Shown here: positions 17,450 through 28,844 of the stretch, one piece after another
How the letters are laid out: the number at the start of each line of letters is the position of its first letter
Numbering within the stretch: position 1 is the first letter of the stretch
Assembly: GCF_001718415.1 (NCBI RefSeq)
Contig: NZ_CP013378.1
Coordinates: 62,001 to 126,000, forward strand
Length of the DNA stretch: 64,000 nt
From: Burkholderia pseudomultivorans
GTDB lineage: Bacteria > Pseudomonadota > Gammaproteobacteria > Burkholderiales > Burkholderiaceae
Direction: 5' to 3'
Position numbers and translations under genes: made by a program
Notes under the pieces: generated by a model
Told to the model about the DNA's origin: nothing
Seen by the model: the letters and a program-made list of their open reading frames with translations, nothing else
The model's database searches: none

Positions 17450-19420
17450 ATGCCAGACCGACTTGTTCCCGCCACGCTCGCGTTTCGCGACGACGGCACC
17501 CTCGTGTCGCCCGCGTACGGCGACATCTATCACAGCGCCGCCGGCGCGCTCGCACAGGCCAGGCACGTGTTCATCGCCGGCAACGGGCTGCCGGCGCGCT
17601 GGCAGCAGCGCCGCACGTTCACGATCGTGGAGACCGGCTTCGGCACCGGCTGCAACTTCCTCGCGACGTGGGCCGCGTGGCGCGACGATCCCGCGCGCTG
17701 CGAGCGGCTGCATTTCGTGTCGGTCGAAAAGCATCCGTTCTCGCGCGAGGACCTGCGCCGCGCCGCTTCCCATATCGTTGCGGACACAACCATATCGGCG
17801 AGTGCCACGGCGCTCGCGGATGCCTGGCCGACGCTCGTGCCGGGCGTGCACCGGCTCGAGTTCGACGCAGGGCGCGTGGTGCTCACGCTCGCGTTCGGCG
17901 ATGCGCTCGAGCTGTTGCCGAAGCTCGTCGCGCGCGCGGACGCGTTCTATCTCGACGGCTTCGCGCCGTCGAAGAATGCCGATCTGTGGTCGGTCGAGGT
18001 GTTTCGCGCGCTCGCGCGCCTTGCCGGCGATGGCGCGAGTTTCGCCACCTATTCGAGCTCGGGCGTCGTCAAGCAGGCACTCGATGACGCGGGCTTCGCG
18101 TATCGCAAGGTCGAGGGCTTCGCGGGCAAGCGCGCGATGCTCGTCGGCGAATACGCGCCGCGCTGGCGAATGCGCCGGCACGAACCGCCGCGCGCGCTGC
18201 CGGTCGCCGCGCGCCGCGCGATCGTGATCGGCGCCGGCCTGGCCGGCTGCGCGGTGGTCGAACGGCTCGCCGCGCGCGGCTGGAACATCACGCTGATCGA
18301 GCGGCACGAACGGATCGCGAGCGAAGCGTCGGGCAATCCGGCCGGCGTGTTCCACCCGCTGATGACGCGCGACGACAACGTCGCGAGCCGGCTCACGCGC
18401 AGCGGCTTCCTGCATGCGCTCGCGCGCTGGCGCGCGCTCGAGCAGGCCGGTCACGCATTCGCGCGCAGCACGCACGGGATGGTGCATCTCGCGGAATCGG
18501 CCGACGACTTCACACGGATGCGCGACGCGTTCGAAGCGCTCGGCGCGCCATCCGACTATGCGACGCTGCTCGACGAAGGCGCCGCACGCGCGTATCTGCA
18601 ACTGCCGGTCGCGCACGGCGGGCTGCTGTTTCCGCAGGGCGGCGCCGTATGGCCGGCCGCGCTTTCCGATGCGCAATGCGCGGCGGCCGGCGAACGCGTG
18701 CAGCTGCTGACGCGCACCGAAGTCGCGCGGCTCGAGCGCCGCGACGACATGTGGCACGCGCTCGACGCCGCGGGAAACACGCTCGCACATGCGCCCGTCG
18801 TCGTGCTCGCGAACGCGGGCGACGCGGTGCGTCTCGCGGGCCTGCGGCATGTCGCGCTGCAGCCGGTGCGCGGCCAGCTCACGCTGTTGCCGCCGGGCAG
18901 TGCGGCGCCGCTGCCGTGCCCCGCGATCGGCGACGGCTACGCGGTACCGCTCGACGACGGCTCGCTGCTGATCGGCGCGACGTTCGAACCCGACGACACC
19001 GATCCCGCGCTGCGCGCGGCCGGCCACGCGGAAAACCTCGACCGCGTGCGCCGCCTGCTGCCGGGCCTGCTTCGCGAGGTGCCGCAATCCGACGCGCTGC
19101 GCGGCCGCGTCGCGTTCCGCTGGGTCGCCGGCGATCGGCTGCCGCTGATCGGCCCGCTCGCCGACGAAGCGCAGGCGGTTGAAAACGCGCGCGCGCTGAG
19201 CGGCGCCAAGGCGCGCGACCTGCCGCGCATGACGGGGCTCTACGGCGCATTCGGTTACGGGTCGCGCGGCCTCGTATGGGCCGCGCTCGGCGCCGAGCTG
19301 ATCGCGTCGCAACTCGAAGGCGAACCGTGGCCGCTCGAACGCGAGCTCGCCGATGCCGTCGATCCGGCACGTTTTTTGATCCGCGCGCTGCGCGCCCGCC
19401 AGGTGAACGCGGCCGACTGA
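17450..19420 (+). CDS. mnmC: bifunctional tRNA modification enzyme MnmC
   Basis: The product has 656 residues. MnmC finishes mnm5s2U34 synthesis in tRNA. The C-terminal FAD domain removes the carboxymethyl group from cmnm5U, and the N-terminal SAM-dependent domain methylates the resulting nm5U. The methyltransferase motif ETGFGTGCNFLATW and catalytic-region YLDGFAPSKNADLWS occupy the N-terminal 230 residues. The Rossmann motif AIVIGAGLAGCAVVERLAAR starts the oxidase domain. ATG 17450 yields the normal family length; the open frame back to 17201 adds non-conserved residues. Its upstream partner enzyme MnmG is encoded in this window at 47 kb. Confidence 0.95.
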   Translation: MPDRLVPATLAFRDDGTLVSPAYGDIYHSAAGALAQARHVFIAGNGLPARWQQRRTFTIVETGFGTGCNFLATWAAWRDDPARCERLHFVSVEKHPFSREDLRRAASHIVADTTISASATALADAWPTLVPGVHRLEFDAGRVVLTLAFGDALELLPKLVARADAFYLDGFAPSKNADLWSVEVFRALARLAGDGASFATYSSSGVVKQALDDAGFAYRKVEGFAGKRAMLVGEYAPRWRMRRHEPPRALPVAARRAIVIGAGLAGCAVVERLAARGWNITLIERHERIASEASGNPAGVFHPLMTRDDNVASRLTRSGFLHALARWRALEQAGHAFARSTHGMVHLAESADDFTRMRDAFEALGAPSDYATLLDEGAARAYLQLPVAHGGLLFPQGGAVWPAALSDAQCAAAGERVQLLTRTEVARLERRDDMWHALDAAGNTLAHAPVVVLANAGDAVRLAGLRHVALQPVRGQLTLLPPGSAAPLPCPAIGDGYAVPLDDGSLLIGATFEPDDTDPALRAAGHAENLDRVRRLLPGLLREVPQSDALRGRVAFRWVAGDRLPLIGPLADEAQAVENARALSGAKARDLPRMTGLYGAFGYGSRGLVWAALGAELIASQLEGEPWPLERELADAVDPARFLIRALRARQVNAAD

Positions 19421-20098
19421 ACACCGGCACCGATCCGTCCTCACAGTTTTTCGCTTTTCCCGCGCCAAGTTATCCACTCGACACTGTGGATAACCGCGCG
19501 GAAACCTTGCGCACTTCGTGTGCAATCACAGTGGACGTAAACGGGGTAACTCGGCACAGCGCCGAAGCGGCCCGAAAGTTGCTCAACTCCGACTACTGTG
19601 CACAAACAGCCTGTGCAACGGGTTATGGTTTTGGCAACACCTTGATCTTTCAGCGTAAACGGAAGTTATCCACAGAACTGTGCGCACCTTGTTAACTTCT
19701 ACTACGTATGTATACGGATAATCCTTTTAAACCAAAGACCTGTGCGAGGCACAGGCCATCGACTCGATTCAATCGGTTCCGGAACGAAAAAGCTGTGGCA
19801 CAATCGGTTTCCTTCGCGTTCGTCCGGCCAGGCGCCGGACATGCTTCAACGGAACGGTCCGCGCGTTTTCGAATCTGAATCTTTCGAGACAGCGCAGTCC
19901 GTTCACACACCAGGCCGACAATCCAGATCGGCCGATCTGAGTGGCATATCCGCCGATGGGCGGAACAGGCGGATCCCATGTCCCGCCGTCGTCAACCACA
20001 ACAATCACATTCGGGGCGATACCCAGCCGGCGCGCATCTCATTCCTGACGCTTGACCCCGCGTCGCTGGCGGTTGCTTCCAAAGGAGAAGTCACCACG
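19421..20098. other. oriC: candidate chromosomal replication origin (oriC) between mnmC and the antiporter gene
   Basis: This is a 678-bp AT-enriched intergenic region in very GC-rich DNA. Two perfect TTATCCACA DnaA boxes occur, one at 19666-19674 (plus) and one at 19485-19493 (minus). A one-mismatch box TTATCCACT lies at 19470-19478 and forms an inverted pair with the minus box. A markedly AT-rich stretch (about 19690-19735, including GTTAACTTCT and TATGTATACGGATAATCC) could be the unwinding element. The nearby HU, parAB and parS genes and sites fit an origin-proximal location. No gene is seen in the region. The role is inferred; a second, weaker DnaA-box cluster lies 2.5-3 kb away. Confidence 0.6.
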
Positions 20099-22443
<2,345 letters not shown>

Positions 22444-22948
22444 AAAAATGTTTTGCAGATTACGGGCTCGACCGCCTCGCGATTCGCTGGATGCCGGTCG
22501 GGACCGATTCCGTCCGAAACCGTTGCCAGTCCTTCCGAAATTCTGTGGATAACCCGATATTCCGCTGAAAAGTCAACGGTCTGCGGACAGGATAACCCGG
22601 TGGATGGCCGCGCGTCGCACGGTGGCCGATTCGAACAGGAAAATGCCGGTGCGCGCTGTCCCGCAAGCGTGCGATATTGGCCGCACAACGAAAAATTCAG
22701 GTTATCCAGTGATTTTCCACAGCATGAAGGGGATAACTTAGCTGTGCGATTTTCCGCTCTCGCTTAGAATGTCGGCTTTGCGGACACCGGGAACGATGCG
22801 TGTCTTACCGGTCGCCGCGAACGCGACCGCCGCGTGTGCCTCGCGACGGGCGTGTCGGACGGGTTCGAAAGAGCCCTTCCGGTTTGAGATATTCGATCTC
22901 CACACTACGGCCGCTCGGCAAACCGGGCGGCGGCAAAGCGAAAAGACT
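22444..22948. other. intergenic region with a second cluster of DnaA-box-like sequences
   Basis: This 505-bp gap contains a perfect DnaA box on the minus strand (TGTGGATAA, 22544-22552). Degenerate boxes include TTATCCAGT (22702-22710), TTTTCCACA (22713-22721) and a GGATAA half-box near 22730. The GC content is lower than in its neighbours. It should also contain the promoter of the downstream marR-type gene, near 22740-22770 (CGCTTAGAAT is a possible -10). No gene is seen. It may extend the origin region or be a DnaA-regulated promoter. Confidence 0.4.
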
Positions 22949-23587
22949 ATGAGCGAAGGCGTTTACGGGAATCAGGCTGCAGGTCGTGTGACCCACAGCT
23001 TGCTGCGATTGAGTACGGCCATGCGAAGCCAGGCATGGGATTGGGCGGAAGGCGCGGGCCTGACGCCGACGCAGGGCGAAATCCTCGTGCTGCTGCTGCA
23101 GCGCAAGGGCCCGATGCGGCTCGGCGAGATCGCGCGCGAGACGCAGCTCACCGCAGCGACCACGAGCGATGCGGTCAGCACGCTCGAGACGAAGGGGCTC
23201 GTCGAGAAGCGTCGTGCGCTCGACGACGGTCGCGCGCTCGCCGTGCGCCTGTCGGCGCGCGGTCGTACCGCGGCGAAGAAGGCGCTGCAATGGCCGGAAT
23301 TCCTGACCAAATCGGTCGGCAAGCTCGGCGCGGACGAGCAGAGCGCGCTCTATCGCACGCTGCTGAAGACGCTGCGCGAGCTGCAGGTGGCCGGCGTGAC
23401 GCCGCCGCAGCGCATGTGCCTGACGTGCACGCACTTCCAGCCGGCCAAGCCGTCGAAGAAGGCGGCGCACCACTGCGCGGCGCTTGCGCTGACGCTCGCC
23501 GACAGCGATCTGCGTCTCGACTGTTCGGTGCACGAAGAGGCCGACGTGGCGACGCAGAAGAAGACCTGGAAGATTTTCGCCGGCTGA
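22949..23587 (+). CDS. MarR-type winged-helix regulator with a C-terminal four-cysteine motif
   Basis: The product has 212 residues. Residues 10-150 form a MarR winged helix: the recognition region is TQLTAATTSDAVSTLETKGL and the wing is RRALDDGRALAVRLSARG. The C-terminal extension carries Cys157 and Cys160 (CLTC), Cys176 (after HH) and Cys192, spaced C-x2-C-x15-C-x15-C. That arrangement could hold zinc or an iron-sulfur cluster and make the regulator metal- or redox-responsive; this is inference. ATG 22949 was chosen because the frame upstream lacks family similarity. A class I amidotransferase gene follows after 28 bp and is probably in the same transcript. Confidence 0.85.
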   Translation: MSEGVYGNQAAGRVTHSLLRLSTAMRSQAWDWAEGAGLTPTQGEILVLLLQRKGPMRLGEIARETQLTAATTSDAVSTLETKGLVEKRRALDDGRALAVRLSARGRTAAKKALQWPEFLTKSVGKLGADEQSALYRTLLKTLRELQVAGVTPPQRMCLTCTHFQPAKPSKKAAHHCAALALTLADSDLRLDCSVHEEADVATQKKTWKIFAG

Positions 23588-23615
23588 CGTCCGTCGATCG
23601 ACCGGGAGGCCGGTG

Positions 23616-24326
23616 ATGAACGCTGAAGTCGTGGCGATCCGCCACGTGCATTTCGAGGACCTCGGCAGCTTCGAGCAGGTGCTCGGCGAACGGGGCCGGC
23701 GAGTGCGCTACGTCGACGTCGGGTCGTCGCGGGTCGAGGTGCTCGACGTGCTCCAGCCTTCGCTGCTCGTCGTGCTCGGCGGCCCGATCAGCGTGGTCGA
23801 CGATGCGCAGTATCCGACGATCGCGCCGCTCGCGGCGCTCGTGAAGCAGCGCATCGACGCCGGACTGCCGATCCTCGGCATCTGCCTCGGCGCGCAGTTC
23901 ATCGCCCGCGCGCTCGGCGCGCGCGTCTATCCGGCCGCGCAGAAGGAACTCGGCTGGGCGCCGCTGGCGCTCACCGACGCGGGCCGCGCGTCGCCGCTGC
24001 GCCATCTCGACGGTGCGGCGACGTCGATGCTGCACTGGCATGGCGACACGTTCGACCTGCCGGGCGGTGCGATCCATCTCGCAGCGACGCCGGCCTGTCG
24101 CCACCAGGCGTTCGCGTGGGGTCAGCATGTGCTGGCGCTGCAATGCCATCCGGAGATCCTCGCGGATCATTTCGAACCCTGGCTGATCGGGAATGCCGGC
24201 GAGATCGCGTCGACGCCCGGCATCGACGCGTGCCGGCTGCGCGCCGATACCGCACAGTACGGCCCGGCGCTGGAAGCGGCGGCGCGAACGATGTTCGGCG
24301 AATGGCTCGATAGCGTCGGGCTCTGA
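23616..24326 (+). CDS. class I glutamine amidotransferase-like protein
   Basis: The product has 236 residues and resembles the amidotransferase subunit of GMP-synthase-type proteins. The nucleophile elbow LGICLGAQFIARALGARVYP supplies the catalytic Cys. The catalytic His and Glu lie in VLALQCHPEILADHFEPW. Such stand-alone GATase1 proteins often act as gamma-glutamyl hydrolases or with unknown synthases, so the substrate is not assigned. ATG 23616 has GGGAGG at 6-nt spacing; the GTG three bases upstream is closer than ideal. The gene sits just downstream of the Cys-rich marR gene and ends before a 226-bp gap. Confidence 0.85.
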   Translation: MNAEVVAIRHVHFEDLGSFEQVLGERGRRVRYVDVGSSRVEVLDVLQPSLLVVLGGPISVVDDAQYPTIAPLAALVKQRIDAGLPILGICLGAQFIARALGARVYPAAQKELGWAPLALTDAGRASPLRHLDGAATSMLHWHGDTFDLPGGAIHLAATPACRHQAFAWGQHVLALQCHPEILADHFEPWLIGNAGEIASTPGIDACRLRADTAQYGPALEAAARTMFGEWLDSVGL

Positions 24327-24552
24327 CGCGCGCGGCGGTCGATGCCGCAAGGTGTATCCCTTCGTGCACCGGGTGCCGGTGCGCGCGGTCGCGCGGTGCA
24401 CGCGTCATGCGCGAAGCCGGTCCTGCTTCGCATTTTCCGCGCATTCCCCCCGCATTCCTGACCACCCGCTTACTGCCGGCCCCGCCTCCTGCAGGCTTCC
24501 GGCCCGCGTGCTACGCTCGTCCGCTCTTGTCCTTTTCTCGCGAGCGGCCTCC

Positions 24553-25665
24553 ATGACTGCGCTGTTTTCACCGTTCACGCTGCGCGGCGTGACCCTTCCG
24601 AACCGGATCGTGATTTCCCCGATGTGCCAGTACTCCGCCGAGCGCGGCGAGGCGACCGACTGGCACATGATTCATCTCGGCCATCTTGCGCTGTCGGGCG
24701 CGGGCCTGCTGTGCATCGAGGCGACCGCGGTCGAGCCCGACGGGCGCATCACGGCCGGCGACCTCGGCCTGTGGGACGACGTGACCGAGGCCGCGCTGAA
24801 GCCGGTGCTGGCCGCGATCCGCAAGCATGCGCCGATCCCCGTCGCGATGCAGCTGTCGCACGCGGGGCGCAAGGCGTCGAGCGCGGTGCCGTGGCAGGGC
24901 GGCCAGCTCGTCTCCGTCGCCGACGGCGGCTGGCTGCCGCATGCGCCGTCGGCCGTGCCGCACAAGGATGGCGAAACGCCGCCGCTCGCGCTCGATACGG
25001 CCGGGCTGAACCGGATCCGCGACGCATTCGCGGCGGCCGCGAAACGCGCGGCGCGGCTCGGCATCGATGCGGTCGAGGTGCATGCGGCGCACGGCTACCT
25101 GCTGCACCAGTTCCTGTCGCCGCTCGCGAACCAGCGCACCGACGCGTATGGCGGCTCGCGCGAGAACCGCATGCGCTTTCCGCTGGAGATCTTCGAGACC
25201 GTGCGCGCGGCGTTTCCCGACGATCGGCCGGTCGGCGTGCGGGTCTCCGCGACCGACTGGGTCGAAGGCGGCTGGGAGCTCGACGATACGATCGCGTTCG
25301 CGCACGAGCTGAAGCGGCGCGGCTGCGACTGGATCGACGTGTCGTCCGGCGGCGTGTCGCCGCTGCAGAAGATTCCGCTGTCGCCCGGCTATCAAGTGCC
25401 GTTCGCGCAGGCCGTGAAGCGCGCGGTCGACATGCCGACGATCGCGGTCGGCCTGATCAACGAGCCCGCGCATGCGAACCGGCTTGTCGAGGCCGGCGAT
25501 GCCGATTTCGTCGCGATGGCGCGCGCGATGCTGTACGACCCGCGCTGGCCCTGGCACGCGGCCGCCGAACTCGGTGCGCAGGTGACGGCGCCGCCGCAGT
25601 ACTGGCGTTCGCAGCCGCGCGAGCACAAGACGCTGTTCGGCGACATCGCGTTCGGCCAGCGCTGA
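24553..25665 (+). CDS. NAD(P)H:flavin oxidoreductase, old yellow enzyme (YqjM/NamA-like)
   Basis: The product has 370 residues. It is an FMN-dependent ene-reductase TIM barrel that reduces activated alkenes such as alpha,beta-unsaturated carbonyls. The redox-tuning Cys25 with Tyr27 (SPMCQYSAE) is diagnostic of the YqjM/thermophilic-like class. The substrate-binding pair His177/His180 lies in VHAAHGYLLHQFLSP. GGSRENRMRFPLEI and the FMN-phosphate region at IAVGLINEP are present. Start ATG 24553 gives the standard N-terminus MTALFSPFTLRGVTLPNRIV. It appears to be monocistronic. Confidence 0.94.
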   Translation: MTALFSPFTLRGVTLPNRIVISPMCQYSAERGEATDWHMIHLGHLALSGAGLLCIEATAVEPDGRITAGDLGLWDDVTEAALKPVLAAIRKHAPIPVAMQLSHAGRKASSAVPWQGGQLVSVADGGWLPHAPSAVPHKDGETPPLALDTAGLNRIRDAFAAAAKRAARLGIDAVEVHAAHGYLLHQFLSPLANQRTDAYGGSRENRMRFPLEIFETVRAAFPDDRPVGVRVSATDWVEGGWELDDTIAFAHELKRRGCDWIDVSSGGVSPLQKIPLSPGYQVPFAQAVKRAVDMPTIAVGLINEPAHANRLVEAGDADFVAMARAMLYDPRWPWHAAAELGAQVTAPPQYWRSQPREHKTLFGDIAFGQR

Positions 25666-25897
25666 GCATCATCGCGTCCGGTCGCGTGCGCGGATCGCAC
25701 GCGATAGTGCGCGCGATGTTGAACGAAGCAATCGCGAACGTGTAGGATGCGGGTGATTCGCCGCATGCCCGACGCGGCACCGACCGGTGCCGCGTTTTCA
25801 TTTCCGGTCTGCCCGATTCGGGCGGCCGTGCATGCGCGATGCGGGGCCGTGATCGCGGCCGCCTTCCATTCAAGTCGTCTTCACAAGGATTCGTTCG

Positions 25898-26410
25898 ATG
25901 AGTTCACGCAGGATCGCGGTGCGCCGCTCGGGAGTACACGGAAGAGGCGTGTTCGCCGTGTCGCCGATCAAGGCCGGCGAGCGCGTAGTGGAATACAAGG
26001 GCGAACGAATTTCGTGGAAGGAAGCGTTGCGCCGCCATCCGCACGACCCGAACGAGCCGAACCATACGTTCTACTTCGCGCTGGAAGAGGGCGGCGTGAT
26101 CGACGGCAAGGTCGACGGCAACAGCGCGCGCTGGATCAACCACTCGTGCGCGCCGAACTGCGAGGCGGAAGAGATCGAAGGCCGCGTGTACATCCACGCG
26201 CTGCGCGACATCGCGCCGGAAGAGGAACTGTTCTACGACTACGGCCTCGTGATCGACGCGAAGCTGACCAAGAAGCTCAAGCGCGAATACGCGTGCCACT
26301 GTGGTGCGCAAGCGTGCCGCGGCACGCTGCTTGCGACGTCCGACGACGGCGAGAAGAAGAAAAAGAAGAAGTCCGAGTCGAAGGCGAAGGACAAGAAAAA
26401 GAAGAAGTAA
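25898..26410 (+). CDS. SET-domain protein with post-SET cysteines and lysine-rich tail
   Basis: The product has 170 residues. SET domains are SAM-dependent protein lysine methyltransferases, best known from eukaryotic chromatin but also present in some bacteria. The motifs are complete: GRGVFA (15-20), NHSCAPNC (81-88) and the catalytic-Tyr motif LFYDYG (111-116). A post-SET CxCx4C (Cys133, Cys135, Cys140) should bind zinc with the Cys of NHSC. The tail from residue 153 is almost all Lys/Ser/Asp, possibly a nucleic-acid binding or self-methylated region. The substrate is unknown; HU-type proteins are speculative candidates. It converges with the histidine kinase gene. Confidence 0.9.
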   Translation: MSSRRIAVRRSGVHGRGVFAVSPIKAGERVVEYKGERISWKEALRRHPHDPNEPNHTFYFALEEGGVIDGKVDGNSARWINHSCAPNCEAEEIEGRVYIHALRDIAPEEELFYDYGLVIDAKLTKKLKREYACHCGAQACRGTLLATSDDGEKKKKKKSESKAKDKKKKK

Positions 26411-26439
26411 GCGCGGGCGCGGCGCGCGCCGCGCGTGCT

Positions 26440-27921
26440 TCAGTGCGTCGGCGCCGCGGCCGGCGTCTCGCTGGCGGGCTTCGCCGTCCGTGCCGCGAGC
26501 GGCACGCGCACCACGAAACGCGAGCCGCCTTCCGGCGCGTCTTCGTACGACACCGTGCCGCCGTGCATCGCAATGATGTCGTGGACGATCGCGAGGCCGA
26601 GCCCCGCGCCGGTCTCGACGCCGTTGCCGTTCTGCGCGTCGCCGCGGAAGAAACGCTTGAACAGGTCGGCCTGCTGGTTCGCGGGCACGCCGGGGCCGTT
26701 GTCCTCGACGACGATCTCGGCGGCCGGCTGGTTGCCGTCGAGCGCACCGCGCGCGACGTTCACCGTGATCCGCGCACCGTCCGGCCGCGCGAGCGGCACG
26801 TATTTCATCGCATTGTCGAGCAGGTTCGCGATCACCTCGCGCAGCAGCACGGGGTTGCCGCGCACGATCAGCGTCTCGTCGTCGCCGGGATCGTCGCTGC
26901 GCTGGAAGCCGAGATCGACGTGCGCGGCGAGCGCGCGCGGCACCCATTCGGCGCCCGTCTCGAACGCCATTGCCGCCAGGTCGACGTCGACGAAGCGCGC
27001 GGCCTGTTCGCCCGGCTCCGCACGTGCGAGCGACAGCAGCTGGTTCGACAGCCGCACCGCGCGGTCGGCGGCCGCGCGCAGCTCGCGCACCGCGGTAAGG
27101 GTCTGCTGCGGATCGCGCGCGGTCGCAGCCTGCTCGGCGTGCAGCTTCACGGCCGTGAGCGGCGTGCGCAGCTGGTGCGCGGCGTCGGCGATGAACTTGC
27201 GCTGCGCGTCGAGCGCGGTCTTCAGGCGGCCGAGCAATGCATTCATCGCGCTCGTCAGCGGGCGGATCTCGAGCGGCACGTCGGTTTCGTCGACCGGTTC
27301 CAGCGACGTATGGGTCTGCCGGTTCAGCGAATCGGCGAGATGCGTGAGCGGGCCGAGCTGCTGGTTCACGACGCGCCACACGATGCCCCAGCCCGCGAGC
27401 AGCAGCAGCAGCAGCGGCATCATGATCGCGACGAGGAACTCGGCTGCGATCCGGTAGCGGTGCCGCACCGGCTGCGCGACCTCGACGACCATCGGCCTGC
27501 CGCCCTCGACGTTGTCGACGCGCACCTGCGCGACGCGCACCGCACGGTTGTCGTATTCGGCTTCGAACACGTACGCGTGATGCATGCGGCGCACGTTGAT
27601 GCCGCGCAGCGGCAGCTTCGGATCGCCGGCGAGTTCCTGCTCGCCGTCGCTGATCCGGTAGATCAGCGCTTCGGCCGGATCGGAGAACATCGCCTGCGCG
27701 AGCGGCGGCACCGTGAACGGCGCGTCGGGGCCGGCGATCTGGATCTGCTTCGAGATGGCGGTCGCGAGATCGGCGAGCGAGCGGTCGATCACGTGTTGCG
27801 TGTATTGCCACGCGAGCCAGTAGGCAATCAGGCCGCTCATCAGCGCGAGCATCGACAGCGGCGCGGCGAGGCGCCGGAGCAGCGAGCGGCGCAGGCTGGT
27901 CACAGCCGGATCAGGAGACAT
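26440..27921 (-). CDS. two-component sensor histidine kinase (TctE/QseC-like)
   Basis: The product has 493 residues from ATG 27921; the frame can be extended by four codons to a TTG. The order is TM1 (about residues 20-42), a periplasmic 2CSK_N-type sensor domain, and TM2 (FLVAIMMPLLLLLLAGWGIVW). A HAMP segment follows, then the DHp H-box FIADAAHQLRTPLTAVKLHA and the N-box VIANLLDNAMKYVPL. The G1 and G2 boxes are VVEDNGPGVP and GAGLGLAIVHDI. It phosphorylates the upstream response regulator. No transporter gene adjoins it, so the signal is not evident from context. It lies 108 bp after the regulator gene. Confidence 0.93.
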   Translation of the reverse strand: MSPDPAVTSLRRSLLRRLAAPLSMLALMSGLIAYWLAWQYTQHVIDRSLADLATAISKQIQIAGPDAPFTVPPLAQAMFSDPAEALIYRISDGEQELAGDPKLPLRGINVRRMHHAYVFEAEYDNRAVRVAQVRVDNVEGGRPMVVEVAQPVRHRYRIAAEFLVAIMMPLLLLLLAGWGIVWRVVNQQLGPLTHLADSLNRQTHTSLEPVDETDVPLEIRPLTSAMNALLGRLKTALDAQRKFIADAAHQLRTPLTAVKLHAEQAATARDPQQTLTAVRELRAAADRAVRLSNQLLSLARAEPGEQAARFVDVDLAAMAFETGAEWVPRALAAHVDLGFQRSDDPGDDETLIVRGNPVLLREVIANLLDNAMKYVPLARPDGARITVNVARGALDGNQPAAEIVVEDNGPGVPANQQADLFKRFFRGDAQNGNGVETGAGLGLAIVHDIIAMHGGTVSYEDAPEGGSRFVVRVPLAARTAKPASETPAAAPTH

Positions 27922-28029
27922 TTCGACAGGCAAATGGATAAGCGCCGCTCACGGGGAGCGGCGCGGTCGTACGCCGGACGGCGACGTGCGGGGGCGACGG
28001 CGCCGGCGGCAAGCGCCGGGCGCTGCCGC

Positions 28030-28722
28030 TCAGACGCTTGCCGTCTGGCGGATTTCCTGCAGCAGGTAGCCGAAGCCGCGCACCGTGACGATTTCGACGC
28101 GGCACTGCTCGAGCTTCTTGCGCACGCGGTGCACGTAGACTTCGATCGCGGTGTCGCCGAGATCGCCGCCGAAGTGCGTGAGGTGGTCCTGCAACTGCGC
28201 CTTGCTGACGACGCGGCCGTGACGCAGCAGCAGCATTTCGAGCACCGCGAATTCGCGCGGCGACAGTTCGAGCGGCTTGTCGTCGTTGAAGATGCGGCGG
28301 TCGACGCCCGACAGGCGGACACCGCCGAGCGACACTTCCGGACGCGGCATGTCGCTGTGCGGGCCGCTGCGGCGCATCACCGCGCGGATCCGCGCTTCGA
28401 GCTCGGCCGGCTCGAACGGCTTGAGCATGTAGTCGTCGGCGCCCGAGTTCAGGCCCTGGATACGGTCGTTCAGCTCGTCGCGTGCGGTCAGCACGATGAC
28501 CGGCGTATGGCGGTTGGTCTGGCGGAAGCGCGTGAGCAGCGTCATCCCGTCGATGCCCGGCAGGCCGAGGTCGAGGATCACGAGTTCGTGGCGGTTTTGT
28601 GCCAGCGCCTGTTCGGCAAAGATGCCGTCATGCACCATGTCGACGGTGAAGCCAGCCTGTTCGAGGCTGCTCTGGATACCGCGTGCGATGGGGCGGTCGT
28701 CTTCGATCAGAAGGAGTCGCAT
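28030..28722 (-). CDS. OmpR-family response regulator
   Basis: The product has 230 residues. The receiver domain has the acidic pair (EDD, residues 7-9), phospho-acceptor Asp51 (VILDLGLPG), Thr79 (VLTAR) and Lys101 (MLKPF). A C-terminal winged helix of the OmpR/PhoB type follows, with LSPREFAVLEMLLLRHGRVV and the recognition-helix region AIEVYVHRVRKKLEQ. It is the partner of the following histidine kinase and closest in style to QseB/TctD regulators. The start ATG 28722 is standard for the family (MRLLLIEDDRPIARGI). Confidence 0.95.
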   Translation of the reverse strand: MRLLLIEDDRPIARGIQSSLEQAGFTVDMVHDGIFAEQALAQNRHELVILDLGLPGIDGMTLLTRFRQTNRHTPVIVLTARDELNDRIQGLNSGADDYMLKPFEPAELEARIRAVMRRSGPHSDMPRPEVSLGGVRLSGVDRRIFNDDKPLELSPREFAVLEMLLLRHGRVVSKAQLQDHLTHFGGDLGDTAIEVYVHRVRKKLEQCRVEIVTVRGFGYLLQEIRQTASV

Positions 28723-28844
28723 GAAGTTCGCTCAAGTACAATGGGTTGGCGGTTCAGGCACGCGGACAGCACGACGCCGTTTCCACAGGGGCGCCGCATC
28801 GCCTGACATCAAGCATGGCGGCCAGCGAACGATTACATCCAATC

